Origin: Glebionis coronaria
Taxonomy: Eukaryota; Streptophyta; Magnoliopsida; Asterales; Asteraceae
DNA: 64,000 nt
Reading direction: 5' to 3'
Assembly: GCA_025667525.1 (NCBI GenBank)
Contig: CM046878.1
Location: 513,864,274-513,928,273, forward strand
Position 1 is the stretch's first letter, and each line of letters begins with the position of its first letter. Below the pieces are notes generated by a model. The model was given only the letters and a program-made list of their open reading frames with translations, was not told where the DNA came from and made no database searches. Below are positions 46,927-61,023 of this stretch, piece by piece. Made by a program: the position numbers and the translations under genes.

Positions 46927-49900
46927 TGTGAGAACTCGTATTTTCTGGTAAATTATTTTATACTATTTATTCCAGCTCACTCGATTTTCATTGGTTATTA
47001 TGATTTTTTAGTATTTCACGATTTACGAGGTCTCGTGTGAGAACGCGGATTTTCGGTAATTTTATTTTACTTGTTATACGTGCTTACTCACACTTTTACC
47101 ATATTTCCCATTTATCTTACAGTGATTACGTGTCATCCTCGAAATTTTAGTTAAATATAAAATTCTATGGATTTCGCTAATTTACGATATTATTTGGCGA
47201 AATGCCCAAACTTTATATTTGTAATTTCTTCGAGGTTTCATCACATTTTATATGGCTTATTATTGACTCTTTGCCTAAAAAATAATGAAAATCGATATGT
47301 AGATCAATAACGGACGCAATGGTGAACTTTTGTATTTTTACGTTTTCCGACTGTCGGACTGAGTTTTCGGGTCCGAACGCCCCGATAAAAATTATTATTA
47401 TGTGATTCCTAGTTTTCTTGATTCCTTGATCCAACTTAGTGAAATTCGAGCCAAACAAGTGTTTACTAGTTATTTTAAGGAAATTTCGTTTTAAACATAA
47501 ACGGGTTTCGGTTTTCGACAGAAACGGCTCGTTAATTAAACCCGTAAATTTACGAAAGCTCAACACTAAATTTTGGGCCATCTTGGAGTATTTTCAGCTG
47601 GGCCCAAGCTTAGGAAGCCCAATTTGACTTTGTTTGACCATTAATTAAATACTCAAGAACACATACTAAAAAAAAAATCTTTACAAAAAAAAAAACTGGG
47701 CTCCCTTCTTTCTCTCTCTGACCGACGAACACAACACGCACCCCCCCAAAACCTTCGATTTTTTTTTAATTAAGGTAAAATAATACTAATCCCATGTCTA
47801 ATTTTTTATTCTTATTCATACACATGTGTTATTTTAAACATGCATCAAGTTTTGCATAAGGTCAAAAATCGTCAAATCTTATGATTTGATAATGTTTTTG
47901 TAAAATCCTATGGTAGTTTTTGTTGCTCCAATGCATAAAACCTTATTCTATTGGATAAAAATTTGAATTGGGTATGTTATTATGACCTAGGTCCACAAAA
48001 ATTTTAGGATCAAGGAAGGAGAAATCGTGATTGTTCGTGTTTTGGTTGATACATACTAGTTGTGAAGGTATGCTCCTAACTAGTGTTTCGATTTTGATGT
48101 TATTAGCATTTTTGATTCACTTTGGTCATTGATTTTGAACTCATGGGTTAAACCCACTGATATTATGAGTACTTAGGGCATATTATGACTTAGGATACTT
48201 GCGTGGCGATCTAGTATATCTTAGGAGTTGCGTGTTCGCGTTTAGGGTACTAAATTGGAATGTTTTTATAACATGGAAATCACCACAGAAACAAACAGGT
48301 CATGGTCAATTTTTCTTAAACACATGACCATGTTTTTATTTGAAAAATGGATGCCCACTGATGTGCTTGACATTTGGTGAGTTGGATGAAAACGGGAAGT
48401 GTCCGGATGAGCCCGGAATTGTCATTTTACTAAACTAGGTCAAATCCGAATTTTTGCTTAAAACGTGGGTAAATTGACTTGGGTAAAAAGGTTTAATATA
48501 TGATTTTACAACTTTTTACAGTAGGCACGAACATAATAAAACTTCTCCTTTTGGTTTCATGTGAAAATCTTATACCGTTTGTGATTTACGCTCAATTTAC
48601 CGTATGGTACGAAAGACGTTTACAACTTTCGGTTTTGATAGTCTGTCACTAAAAGTGGAATTCCCGTTGATTGGAAATAGTTCTAGGGCTGTAATTACCC
48701 AACTTTTAAAGGTAAGATAAATACCTTTACATGTCAAAAACTCTCACCTCCTGTACTATTATAGATTTTGAGATATGACCAACTCTTCACAGCCATTTTC
48801 AGAAAAACTAAATTTAGTCCAATATTTCAACATTATGAACCGAGCCTAAAACGTGTTTGAAACCCGCATATAAATGCTTGGACCATCATATAAGGTTAAT
48901 GTCATGTTATTACAATAGGTTCAAAGTATTTTTGTCAAATTTCATCTTAAGCATAGGTCTCGCCATTGCACGCAAGTTACTTGGTCATACTATGTCACGT
49001 TACTTCTAAAACGTTATTTGCTACATTGAACACTTTCTTATTATGCGTCACCATTTCATAGGTCCGCGAAGACTCCATTTTGCTCAGTCCTTTTTCCTTG
49101 TGATTACTTGCTAAAGGTGAGTACATATCCCCTTTTTGTTATTACATATTTTTACTACTCGCGGGGTGAGAAATACACATTTATGGAACACACTCATTAT
49201 TTTTTTTACTTGTATGCTATTCGAGAACTTGTATGCTGCTTCCAGTGATTACTAGATACAACTATTATTGCTTAGTGTGCTCAAAAGTCCCCTCATCATG
49301 AACCGTTAGTTATTTCATTACTTTGCAAAGCGCGAGCGTTATGGGTGGATCCATCGGGACTGACAATCCCCGTCCTTGTATTACGTGACGCATTTACATT
49401 TGAGGTATTACGAGTTGTTTGAGCAAACACTCACTTTAGGGGCAAATTGATTACGTTAAGGTTTCGGTTTCATGAGCTAATGCAATAATACATTTGAAAG
49501 GTATGCTGATCCCATAGCCCTTCTGAAATGATTACTTTTGATACTACTATATAATGAGTGTTGTGTTCCATACTACTTTACTTAAACCTATGTTACTCGC
49601 TCAACAATTTTTGTTGACGGTTTACGTGTTATTTCTCAGGTAGGAATGCTTAAGTTGGGACAGGAGCTCGTGGATGTGACGTGCCGGCGATTCTTTAGTC
49701 CATTTTCAGTCCATGTTCAGTCAACTTTACTTTACTAATTAATATCATCTTTTGTGTCACTTTGGGTTAAATCTCACTAAAGGTAAAGTCGGCAGAAAAC
49801 GTTGTTGTAAACTTTGGGGTTGTTGGCACTAAAACTAAGACTTGGAAAGAAGCCTATGATGCTTCGTTTGTTATTGTATTTTTAAACAACTGGGGCCGTT

Positions 49901-50054
49901 TTATATTTAAATTTCCGCACTTTTATTTAATTAGGGATGTAATAACAGGTTTTTATTGCGACATTTTAGTACTTATATATTAGTGTTCATGATAACATAC
50001 ACGTGGCACCCCCATGATGCCTAAGTGGACCCTTCCAGTTTTCGGGGTGTTACA
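46927..50054 (+). mobile_element. 5' LTR of the LARD-like element
   Basis: Non-coding 3128-bp LTR; open frames of 60-120 residues inside recur in the second LTR and have no domains. Confidence 0.9.
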
Positions 50055-53000
50055 GATTGGTATCAAGAGCATTGGTTATAGGGAACTAAGTCATTTTTCA
50101 AACTTGGTCTATAACTACAAAGTTTTTAATTTTATTTTTCGAGTCTTAGTCAAATACAGAATCTGCCAGGAACGGTCAAAATCTACGGGTACTCTCTAAT
50201 CCTTACTATTGCTTGAGTTATACCTTTATTGAGACTCATATAATTTACTATAGTATTCATTACTTTATTCTTGTATTCTTCCGATTTTTCTATACCGACT
50301 ATTTCTAACGACTTGCCTTTATCGTTTGCGCGAGTTTTCGCGATAACTCCAGTTGAGATATTCTAATTGTTTTAGTCGATGAGATCTTTCTAAATCTCGC
50401 TTTGCTACTCATTTATGTCACCGTTTTACTTGACATTTTAACATTGCTCTAAATTTCATGTTTCATTGATTATTCTTTTTTCGACTTCGAATTATAATAT
50501 TCGCTTACGTTTCGGAAACGTCATGCTCATTTTTAGCTAAACGTCTAGTTCGTAACGATTGATTGGATTACGGCTTTACGCATATAGATTTCTAATATTC
50601 TTCCTCATTTAAAATATCCTATACTTGGGAGCGCGACTTATTGATATTTCGCCTTTTCTTTGGTATCTATTATGAGTTTGCAAGAAATCGCACGCCTATG
50701 AAGTTTTTACTTCATATATTGAAAATTAAGTCAAGAACGTTGTCCGTTTCTTTTGTTTGTAGTCTTGTTGACTAGTATTCTTTAAAAGCCCTTCTGCCGC
50801 TACTTTCATTCATTCTTATGAAATGTGTATTTTTCGTCGTTTTGGAATCCATAAGCCATGTCCGTATACGAGGTGGTAAATGAAAATTGTTGGTGAAACA
50901 AGTTACACAATAAGGAATTGGCAACAACTGAAAAGCTAAAAATAAATCATGATCCAAACGCCCCCTATAAAATTTAACGCGCTGCAAAATTCTTTAGCAC
51001 GCATAACAAAGTTCGAGATTTTTATAAATTTCATTTTTAGCCAGATAAAATGATAAAGCTAGTTGAGACGGTCGTTTTGATATAAAATTCGACTCCTAAT
51101 TCCTTATAACGAATATTTTGTGGCAATTGAAAATTTGAGAAAAATAATATAAATAAAGTTTGCTGATGTACACGCGTTTCGAGGTCCGAAATCAGGTCAA
51201 ATTTTATTTTCAGTTTTACAGAATGAAAGAGCTTATTTTTACGCTCGTTTTGATTATTCGCACACCCTTTAACTCTAAATAACGAAGAAGTTATGTCGAA
51301 AACGAGTTTTTATTTTATATGAATTTTTCAAACAGCAAAATACGTACATGTAACTTCTGATCCGATTTTCAATGTAAATTTCGAACGCTTTCTGGTCCGT
51401 TTCAGCCTTCGGGCGAAATACGAAAGTTGTTCGGATCGACGTTTTGCATAAAATCTCTTTTGAGGTCAACTTCTTAAAATACGATATAACGGGTCAAAAC
51501 TGAAAGTCAAACCTTTGTTTTCTTGAATAAAAAGTCAAAGTTCAGCCGATTTTTACAAGGATATTTTGGTCATTTTACGTCGAGATTAAAGTCTCGGCTA
51601 TAACTGAAAAGTTGTCAAAAATTTCATTTTATACAAAATTTCTTTGAGTCCGAAACGCGAAAATATAATTTAGCAGGTCAATTTGACTGAATTAGTTTTG
51701 ACTAAATATATATATACAAAAATGATAAAATTATACAAGTGACATATTGACTTGCAAAAGTTAACGAAAAATGTATAAAACTTGTGGGATGCTTTGTAAA
51801 ACATAATAGCGCCTAATAAAATTCAATTATAACGTTTTGAAATGACGAAGGAAAAGCCAAATAAAAGTCAAATGTTGCTCGCCAAATCATTCAGATATTT
51901 TAACCAACATTAACACATCGTAAAGATGTCGTTCTAAAAAAAAACACATCGTAAAGACTGACGGAAAATATTAATTATAAAGTGTTTAAGAAATAAAACT
52001 TTTTCTTACATTTAGTAAGCTCACTTCATGTTATACTAAGTAAACGAACATACTTTTGTAAGTAATAGACAAAATCTATTAATTTACTCAAACGTTTTCA
52101 AAGTGATGCATGTTTCAAAGAATGGTAACTTCTAAAAATGAACATTTTACTTACCGAAACTTCAAAGCGTGTTACCTTGAACACTAAAGAAAAACCCTTC
52201 ATTACTTTTACTAATTTAACCTTATGCAACTTAATATGTTATCATATCGTCCTAAGTGTATAGTCGAGAACCATAATTAAACAAGACCCCAAGTTATTAT
52301 ATACGAACCCTAAACTTAATTTGAATTACGTCTTTCATGAGAAACATTGATAAGGACTCCTCGTACAAATTTAAAATGATTGACCGAGATCTGTTAAGAA
52401 GTTGCCCGCGAGAGCGATTTCTCTTTTTAACGCGTAGTAAATTAAGATTACTTTCTAACGATATTGATCATGCGTTCAATTCTTTATGAATTTAAAGACA
52501 TAAAATAAAGAAGACTTGCTATATCTTTACATGCACCTAACTCTTTTATGCGTTGAAAACGATTTCATATACCAAGATGGAAAACTTACGCGATTAAGTG
52601 GTGTTTGGGCAGTTACACTGTTGTAAAAGTCTTGATTTCACCAAATAACATAAAACGTACGCTTTCACGGACCCCTTTAATATTTTTATATGTTTATATG
52701 CATGTTGTATATGCCGTTATATCTTATCTCTTGTTTTGCTATTCGTGATTCGCCTCCTTAGACCGCAATTGAAACTTCTTTTCGTCGTATTCTTCATCGC
52801 AATCAATGTCATGTACATTACGATAATTTTAGTTAAACTCTCGAAATCCTATCATTTTGTCATCACCTTATTGATCGATTGATAAGTCACTTTTTCCATC
52901 CTCTCATGCAAACCACTTGCTATTTTAATAGTTCTTTGTAACAATGGTTAATAAATTTGACCTTACATTGTTTTATGGGTTGATTCATCTGAATATTATA

Positions 53001-55233
53001 CAACAATTGTTATCGCCAAATATTTTCGAGATATTAATAATGAAATACAACGTTTGCAAAATTTCCTTATTTTCACAATTTAATGGTTTCAAACTTATCT
53101 CGAGATCTACTTTTAGAAAGGTAACATAAAAGGTGCATAGATATATATAAGATACTCTTACACTAGTTTGACGAACTAAACATTGCATTGCTATTCCTAA
53201 TTATACGTAGTTGTGCACCTACATAATTTAGAAGGATCCATGCAAAGTTTATGAGTAGTCACCTTATGATCTTGATAAGGATCAACTTTTACTCGAAATT
53301 TTTGAAAGACGAAGTTTTTGTCTCATATGCAAGTAGTCCAAATTGAGAGAATCCACATATATACCTTCATCTTCTTTTGAATAGATTCCTCATATGCGCG
53401 TATGTTTTGACTATCAACCCCACTCGAAAATTCCTTTGATTATCTCCTTGATGGACATATTGTCGACTCTTCGTCGAATTTTCGGTCACGGATTCTGGAT
53501 TTAGAAGTTGTAGCATTTCGATAATCGCTTCTTTACCTACCCCTTTCGAGTTACGTTCCTACATCTTCGAAACGCCTCCAATGTGAATGAAGAGATTACC
53601 AACGAATGTGAATTTATCCACCCGAGTTTTTCGGCGTGTGTTGAACGTGCGAGCGAAAGTCATCATGATTGTTTATGACTTACGTATGATTTACCGCCAC
53701 AAAAAAAAAACTTTCGTCGTCATCAATTGGTGTTTTCAGAAATTATTGAAAGAGGCATTGAAAATTCTTATTTTCGTTGACTCGCAAGCCGACGTTTGAC
53801 CACATAATTGTTTAAAGGTTTCGACCTTATAATAAATTTTGACGGATATTGTTGACATGTTATTCTACAAAACATTTTGACGGATTTCGTCATTAATACT
53901 CCTTGACTTGAGTTGGATTCACAAAAAGTTTGCACCATTAAATTAAATCTTTTAAAATTACGATTGATATGAAGATAACCCGGTAATGTGACTCCGTGTT
54001 ATGGTTGCCATATATTTATTTTAACAAATATGTTCGTCGTCTGATGAAGATGTGTGATTATGTCCATTCGCCATGATGTTCGTTTTCCTTTGGACTCGAA
54101 GTTATTACGTTCAAACCATGTGTTGCTTGCTTTCCAAAGCACTAACCTTGTATTTTACTTCATTTTATCAGAGAGACGTAGTATGAATCTTATTTCTTGT
54201 TCCTTTATCGATCGACGTGAAATTATTTGGACTATGAATGTCTTATGAAACGATGACTTGATTATTCCTTATTTTCCTAGTGTCTTATCATTGCTATGAT
54301 GATTTATCTTTTCTTTAAAGGTTTTCTCGATGATCAAATCGATTTTCTCATACCGTTATCTACATACTGGCAATTGGTGACAATTTTTTTACATCCGTAA
54401 ACATGTGGTTGAATTGTTAAAACCCTAACGCAAATGCATTAAGCACACCGTGAGTATCTATAAAAATATTATAAGTTATATTGAAAACTTTTCGAATAGG
54501 TTCATAAAGCTTTTAACTATAAAAAATGACTTTCTTAAGTTAAAGAGTTGGTTATAACCACCCATTTTTGACAAAACCGCGACTAAGAATGCTTCTTAAA
54601 CTCATTTTTAGTCTTTCTACCCAAATTACCATTTTCATGGTTATCTTGGAAATTAATGTTTTAAGATTTTCTTACAAAGGATTTGATTTCGAATCTCTGA
54701 GTCCTTGATAAATCCATATTATCGGATTTCATTAATTAAGGGCATTCTAATATTTTAACACTGTAACCAAGTGAAACCTTGATTTTCATAAAGAGGTAAA
54801 TTAGCTCCGTGTATCGTTGGACCGTATCAACCCTTATCGACCGACGGTAACTCGCCTGCTTGTCCATCTTACTTAGTTTTCTTCAGATTTTCATCTTATT
54901 TCCACGTACTGTAGTTTATGTATTTCAGATGTTATTTCAATGTTTCACTGTAAAACTTTGCTACGTATTGAAACAATCTAGCCGGGTGTAATTTTTATTT
55001 CTTTTGGGTACACCCCGTTAACGAACATGATTTCTTTCTATTTACGGAAAGACAATGCTTCTTGGTTTATCACTACTTGTCATGTGACTACAGTACGTTA
55101 CTCTTAATTCCAGTATTCTTATACTCGTAACCTTCATTGTGCTAGTGATACTCCTCAGTATTGCATTTTATCCCCATCTTTTTCCTTCTCCAATTAAACT
55201 CTGAGGGACCAGAGTTCCTTTAGGGGGGTCAAT
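50055..55233 (+). other. Interior of the LARD-like element, no coding capacity seen
   Basis: No gag or pol motif was recognised in any frame, and no open frame passes about 70 codons. The stretch 51000-51720 consists of short phrases about TTCGxx-AAAGTT and TCGAAAACGAG that resemble LTR-type sequence of gypsy elements, and may be a remnant of another element. The G-rich tract AGGGGGGTC closes the region. Confidence 0.75.
50058..50070 (+). other. Primer-binding site of the LARD-like element
   Basis: TGGTATCAAGAGC, a Met-tRNA type site with one inserted A relative to TGGTATCAGAGC, three bases after the LTR. Confidence 0.8.
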
Positions 55234-58200
55234 TGTGAGAACTCGTATTTTCTGGTAAATTATTTTATACTATTTATTCCAGCTCACTCGATTTTCATTG
55301 ATTATTATGATTTTTTAGTATTTCACGATTTACGAGGTCTCGTGTGAGAACGCGGATTTTCGGTAATTTTCTTTTACTTTTTATACGTGCTTACTCACAC
55401 TTTTACCATATTTCCCATTTATCTTACAGTGATTACGTGTCATCCTCGAAATTTTAGTTAAATATAAAATTCTATGGATTTCGCTAATTTACGATATTAT
55501 TTGACGATATGCCCAAACTTTATATTTGTAATTTCTTCGAGGTTTCATCACATTTTATATGGCTTATTATTGACTCTTTGCCTAAAAAATAATGAAAATC
55601 GATATGTAGATCAATAACGGACGCAATGGTGAACTTTTGTATTTTTACGTTTTCCGACTGTCGGACTGAGTTTTCGGGTCCGAACGCCCCGATAAAAATT
55701 ATTATTATGTGATTCCTAGTTATTCTTGATTCCTTGATCCAACTTAGTGAAATTCGAGCCAAACAAGTGTTTACTAGTTATTTTAACGAAATTTCGTTTT
55801 AAACATAAACGGGTTTCGGTTTTCGACAGAAACGGCTCGTTAATTAAACCCGTAAATTTACGAGAGCTAAACACTAAATTTTGGGCCATCTTGGAGTATT
55901 TTCAGCTGGGCCCAAGCTTAGGAAGCCCAATTTTACTTTGTTTGACCATTAATTAAACACTCAAGAACACATACTAAAAAAAAAAATCTTTACAAAAAAA
56001 AAACTGGTCTCCCTTCTTTCTCTCTGTGACCGACGAACACAACACCCACCCCCCCAAAACCTTCAATTTTTTTAATTAAGGTAAAATAATACTAATCCCA
56101 TGTCTAATTTTTGATTCTTATTCATACCCATGTTTTATTTTAAACATGCATCAAGTTTTGCAAAAGGTCAAAAATCGTCAAATCTTATGATTTGATGATG
56201 TTTTTGTAAAATCCTATGGTTGTTTTTGTTGATCCAATGCATAAAACCTTATTCTATTGGATAAAAATTTGAATTGGGTATGTTATTATGACCTAGGGCC
56301 ACGAAAATTTTAGGATCAAGGAAGGAGAAATCGTGATTGTTCGTGTTTTGGTTGATACATACTAGTTGTGAAGGTATGATCCTAACTAGTGTTTCGATTT
56401 TGATGTTATTAGCATTTTTGATTCACTTTGGTCATTGATTTTGAACTCATGGGTGAAACCCACTGAGATTATGAGTACTTAGGGCATATTATGACTTAGG
56501 ATACTTGCGTGGCGATCTAGTATAGCTTAGGAGTTGCGTGTTCGCGTTTAGGGTACTAAATTGGAATGTTTTTATAACATGGAAATCACCACAGAAACAA
56601 ACAGGTCATGGTCAAATTTTATTAAACACATGACCATGTTTTTATTTGAAAAATGGATGCCCACTGATGTGCTTGACATTTGGTGAGTTGGATGAAAACG
56701 GGAAGTGTCTGGATGAGCCCGGAATTGTCATTTTACTAAACTAGGTCAAATTCGAATTTTTGCTTAAAACGTGGGTAAATTGACTTGGGTAAAAAGGTTG
56801 AATATATGATTTTACAACTTTTTACAGTAGGCACGAACAAAATAAAACTTATCCTTTTGGTTTCATGTCAAAATCTTATACCGTTTGTGATTTACGCTCA
56901 ATTTACCGAATGGTACGAAAGACGTTTACAACTTTCTGTTTTGATAGTCTGTCACTAAACGTGGAACTCCCGTTGATTGGAAATAGTTCTAGGGCTGTAA
57001 TTACCCAACTTTTAAAGGTAAGAGAAATACCTTTACATGTCAAAAACTCTCACCTCCTGTACTATTATAGATTTTGAGATATGACCAACTCTTCACAGTC
57101 ATTTTCAGAAAAACTGAATTCAGTCAAATATTTCAACATTATGAGCCGAGCCTAAAACGTGTTTGAAACCCGCATATAAATGCTTGGACCATCATATAAG
57201 GTTAATGTCATGTTATTACAGTAGGTTCAAAGTATTTTTGTCAAATTTAATCTTAAGCATAGGTCTCGCCATTGCACGCAAGTTACTTGGTCATACTATG
57301 TCACGTTACTTCTAAAACGTTATTTGCTACATTGAACACTTTCTTATTATGCGTCACTATTTCATAGGTCCGTGAAGACTCCATTTTGCTCAGTCCTTTT
57401 TCCTTGTGATTACTTGCTAAAGGTGAGTACATAGCCCCTTTTTGTTATTACATATTTTTACTACTCGCGGGGTGAGAAATACACATTTATGGGACACACT
57501 CATTATTTTTTTTTTACTTGTATGCTTTTCGAGAACTTGTATGCTGCTTCCAGTGATTACTAGATACAACTATTATTGCTTAGTGTGCTCAAAAGTCCCC
57601 TCATCATGAACCGTTAGTTATTTCATTACTTTGCAAAGCGCGAGTGTTATGGGTGGATCCATCGGGACTGACAATCCCCGTCCTTGTATTACGTGACGCA
57701 TTTACATTTGAGGTATTACGAGTTGTTTGAGCAAACACTCACTTTAGGGGCAAATTGATTACGTTAAGGTTTCAGTTTCATGAGCTAATGCAATAATACA
57801 TTTGAAAGGTATGCTGATCCCATAGCCCTTCTGAAATGATTACTTTTGATACTACTATATAATGAGTGTTGTGTTCCATACTACTTTACTTAAACCTATG
57901 TTACTCGCTCAACAATTTTTGTTGACGGTTTACGTGTTATTTCTCAGGTAGGAATGCTTAAGTTGGGACAAGAGCTCGTGGATGTGACGTGCCGGCGATT
58001 CTTTAGTCCATTTTCAGTCCATGTTCAGTCAACTTTACTTTACTAATTAATATCATCTTTTGTGTCACTTTGGGTTAAATCTCACTAAAGGTAAAGTCGG
58101 CAGAAAATGTTGTTGTAAACTTTGGGGTTGTTGACACTAAAACTAAGACTTGGATAGAAGCCTATGATGCTTCATTTGTTATTGTATTTTTAAACAACTG

Positions 58201-58364
58201 GGGCCGTTTTATATCTAAGTTCCCGCACTTTTATTTAATTACGGATGTAATAACAAGTTTTTATTGCGACATTTTAGTACTTATATATATCAGTGTTCAT
58301 GATAACATACACGTGGCACCCCCATGATGCCTAAGTGGACCCTTCCAATTTTCGGGGTGTTACA
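55234..58364 (+). mobile_element. 3' LTR of the LARD-like element
   Basis: Near-identical copy of 46927-50054, with scattered single-base changes and a few small indels in homopolymer runs. Confidence 0.9.
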
Positions 58365-58560
58365 TATAAACCTTGTTTGGTGAGCTCTTGTGTGTTTTCT
58401 TTGTCTATTCTTTTCTTCTTAGCATATCCCCATGATTAGTTAGACTAGAAAAATAGGATTTGCTGAACTGGAAAATCCTCCCTCATCACCAAATGAAAGT
58501 CCCTAATCAATGCTAGAAACCCTAAACCTAACTAATCAACACAAGGTATTACTTTTCAAA
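58365..58560 (+). other. Copia 3' region resumed after the LARD
   Basis: Starts with the second TATAA target copy and continues the copia 3' non-coding sequence until the next element. No LTR start could be identified. Confidence 0.45.
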
Positions 58561-59238
58561 TGTAATCTTATTATTGTATAATAAAGAATTACAAGTGTTA
58601 TGGATAACACCGTTTGATGACAATGTGTTGTGCACACTTTGAACAACTATAAATCCTAACTTATGAATACAGTCGCAGCTGTTTGATTCTAGAAGTTCTA
58701 AGCAATAATGTTACGAATACACTCAAAGTGTTAAACATTAATGCATGGATACACATCCTATTTATAGTGTTACGAGATTGACCTAAATAGTACTTGATGG
58801 TGACTACACAAGCTTTCACAAGTTCCCACATCAGTCACATGATGTTCTTCTATTCTTGGTAGTCTTTCATTATGCTTTAAGGAAACAGTTGTCAAAACAG
58901 TTTCCTTTTTCTTCATAGTCTCGAACACACAAATGGCATGTCCAAAGTGTGCTGAGTGTTAACAGGGTATTGCCACCCCTGTTAACCCTCAACCCCTCAG
59001 AGTCCCTGATACATCTTGGCTGTTATCCATCACAGCCAATGAGTATGTCTTCAAGTAATCTTTGACTTCCTTGACAATGTCTCTGACATGGACTCCTCTG
59101 AGGTTGCTCACAGAGACTTGGATCTCTGTAAGTCTTGCGATACTTGCCTGCCTCCTAGGCACAGACAAGAGACTATCTAACAGCTTAATTATGTTTAAAT
59201 CTATGATCAGGGAATCTAACAAGTTTAGATTCCCAACA
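58561..59238 (-). mobile_element. 3' LTR of a second copia element, minus strand
   Basis: On the minus strand it begins TGTTGGGAATCTAAAC at 59238, directly after a polypurine tract (59239-59252, minus strand AAATAGGGGGAGAT). TATAAATA is at 58759-58766 on the minus strand. The other edge is placed at a TG at 58561 and is less certain. A 77-residue frame at 58989-59222 inside the LTR has no domain. Confidence 0.6.
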
Positions 59239-59689
59239 ATCTCCCCCTATTTAAACATAAATATTGCTAGATCTATCTAAGTTAAGGTAAGTGAGTTGAC
59301 AACTTCTTCTTACTCATAACAGATCTAAACAAACATACCTCATGATTTTATTAAAACTTAAAGGAAATTAAAAGTACATTACAAAAGTACAATAAAATGT
59401 TAAGGTAAAATTGGGCTGTGAATTTCTTCAATAGTCATCATTTTTAATCCTTTCTTCTGCTTCAGCTAAGTCCAATCTGTTATCCAATTCTTCCTGCAAT
59501 GTTTTTGCAAACCTTTTGGAATACTCTGTGTTGATCTTAAGTGACTTCTTGTGACAAAGCAGCTGAATTGTTGAAGCTAAGCACAACTCATCTTCTCTTT
59601 GAAATGCATACTGGCAAGCCCTGTTCATGAATGCCATTCCTCTTTCAGGCTATGTGTATGTCTGACCATCAACAGGGCCAACTATACCA

Positions 59690-60249
59690 TGTGGAAACCT
59701 TGGTTTCCGGATCTTTTAAGCTACTAGGAATGATCATTGTTCATATGATTAAACAATCAAAGCGGAATTAGAACAACAACCATTAACAAGGTGTTTAGGC
59801 ACAAAAACATGAATTAAAACAATAGGGATGTTCATTATATTAATAACAAACATCCACTAGACGTGTATACATTGAATCCCACGTCTAGTCGACACACACT
59901 TTAGGTTTACATTGTGAATGAATAATATATATGAATAAAACCTAAGACCCTTGGTTCCTTTTATAGTGTAAGGATTAGGGTTTACAAGAGATAAGAATGA
60001 ATAAACAAGTAAATCTTCTATTTAAATAAACTTATGCAGAATATATTTTGCATGTTTATCTAAATAGAAGCTTCCATAAGCTTCTTTGTCTACGTTTTGT
60101 CAATGCTTGAATTGCATGTGACAATGCTTGAGCCATCAACGTCTAATTTGCTCTTGTCAACGCCCAAATTAGTCGTGACAACGCTTAGACAATAACTTCA
60201 CGTTTTCTTCATTTTTGAGTTTCTGCCACATCAACTTTTTGACCCAACA
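59690..60249 (-). mobile_element. 3' LTR of the short element
   Basis: Left copy of the 560-bp LTR; it carries phrases GTCAATGCTT, GACAATGCTT and GTCAACGCCC that echo the internal TCAGCG array. Confidence 0.9.
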
Positions 60250-61023
60250 ATCTTCCCCTAGTTGATAGTGGCAAAACTCTATGTGTATCTCTTGTAAGTT
60301 GTACATGATCTTCAAATTGCTTCCCCTTAAGTGTAGCATGTATTTCTTCCCCTTTTTGTCACATCAACAGGAAAGTAAACAATGTTGCAATCTTTGAAGA
60401 TTCTCCAAATGTAGCTCTATGTAATGATCTTGAAGAACAATTAATATAAATTTTTTGATGTAGAAGTAGAATAACCCAACCTTGTGTTCCATGTTTTGTA
60501 TTATCCACGTGATGAAGAACTTATAGAGGAAATATAAGTAGACCTCGATCCCTTGTCAATATTCTCATCCTTTGTGAGACACTGAGCACGATAATGTAAC
60601 TCCTTCAAGTGTTATGACAAGTCTTCGTCACCAACAATATAAGCACAAACAAGTTATCTTTAAAGTCAGTGGCTGGAAGTGCATGACTTTAAGATATGAT
60701 AGAACACAAACTCGCGAAAATCTTCTTCAATCATCAAACTTACCATAAGAATTCTTCCCCTTAAGCTAACACCTCTTCATGACAAGCCAATATCTTCATA
60801 TGTAAAAGCTGTTAACGAATAACTCTTTCACAAGGCTATCCCGATTACATACTCCAATAAATTACTTCATGAATGGTTGCTAACTCGCCTTAAAATCATT
60901 AATTCCTTTCAAAAATATCCGAGCCATAAATATCATCATGATATTTTAAATTAAAACAGAGATTCCATGTACCTTTGTGTGTATAATCCTCCTTTTTGTG
61001 TGCTCAAAACGTACCAATTTTCT

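Larger units (their letters stand above)
46927..58364 (+). mobile_element. Large non-coding LTR element (LARD-like), 11.4 kb, intact ends
   Basis: Two LTRs of about 3.13 kb (46927-50054 and 55234-58364) both start TGTGAGAACTCG and end GGGGTGTTACA, bracketed by the 5-bp duplication TATAA (46922-46926 and 58365-58369). The primer-binding site TGGTATCAAGAGC is at 50058-50070 and a G-rich polypurine tract precedes the second LTR (about 55219-55230). The 5.2 kb interior has no retrotransposon domain. LTRs look about 98% identical by eye. The size and lack of coding capacity fit a large retrotransposon derivative, mobilised by an unknown gypsy partner. Confidence 0.9.
28396..58560 (+). mobile_element. 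Plus-strand Ty1/copia element (SIRE-like), split by nested insertions
   Basis: Domain order on the plus strand is gag (29744), protease (42821), integrase (43420), reverse transcriptase (45062) and RNase H (to 46589), the copia order. The long gag with a CFRCG zinc knuckle and the long 3' region after pol suggest the SIRE/Maximus lineage. The primer-binding site is at 29679-29690. The 5' LTR lies between about 28396 and 29675. The 3' LTR is not seen, and the 3' non-coding part resumes at 58365 after the LARD and runs to the next element at about 58561. Insertions: Tat element 31546-42546, 600-bp segment 44181-44780, LARD 46927-58364. Confidence 0.75.

Noticed and set aside
47213..47627. Open frames on both strands in the LARD LTR, recurring at 55520-55956
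   Set aside because: They recur only because the LTRs are copies, and they show no domain.
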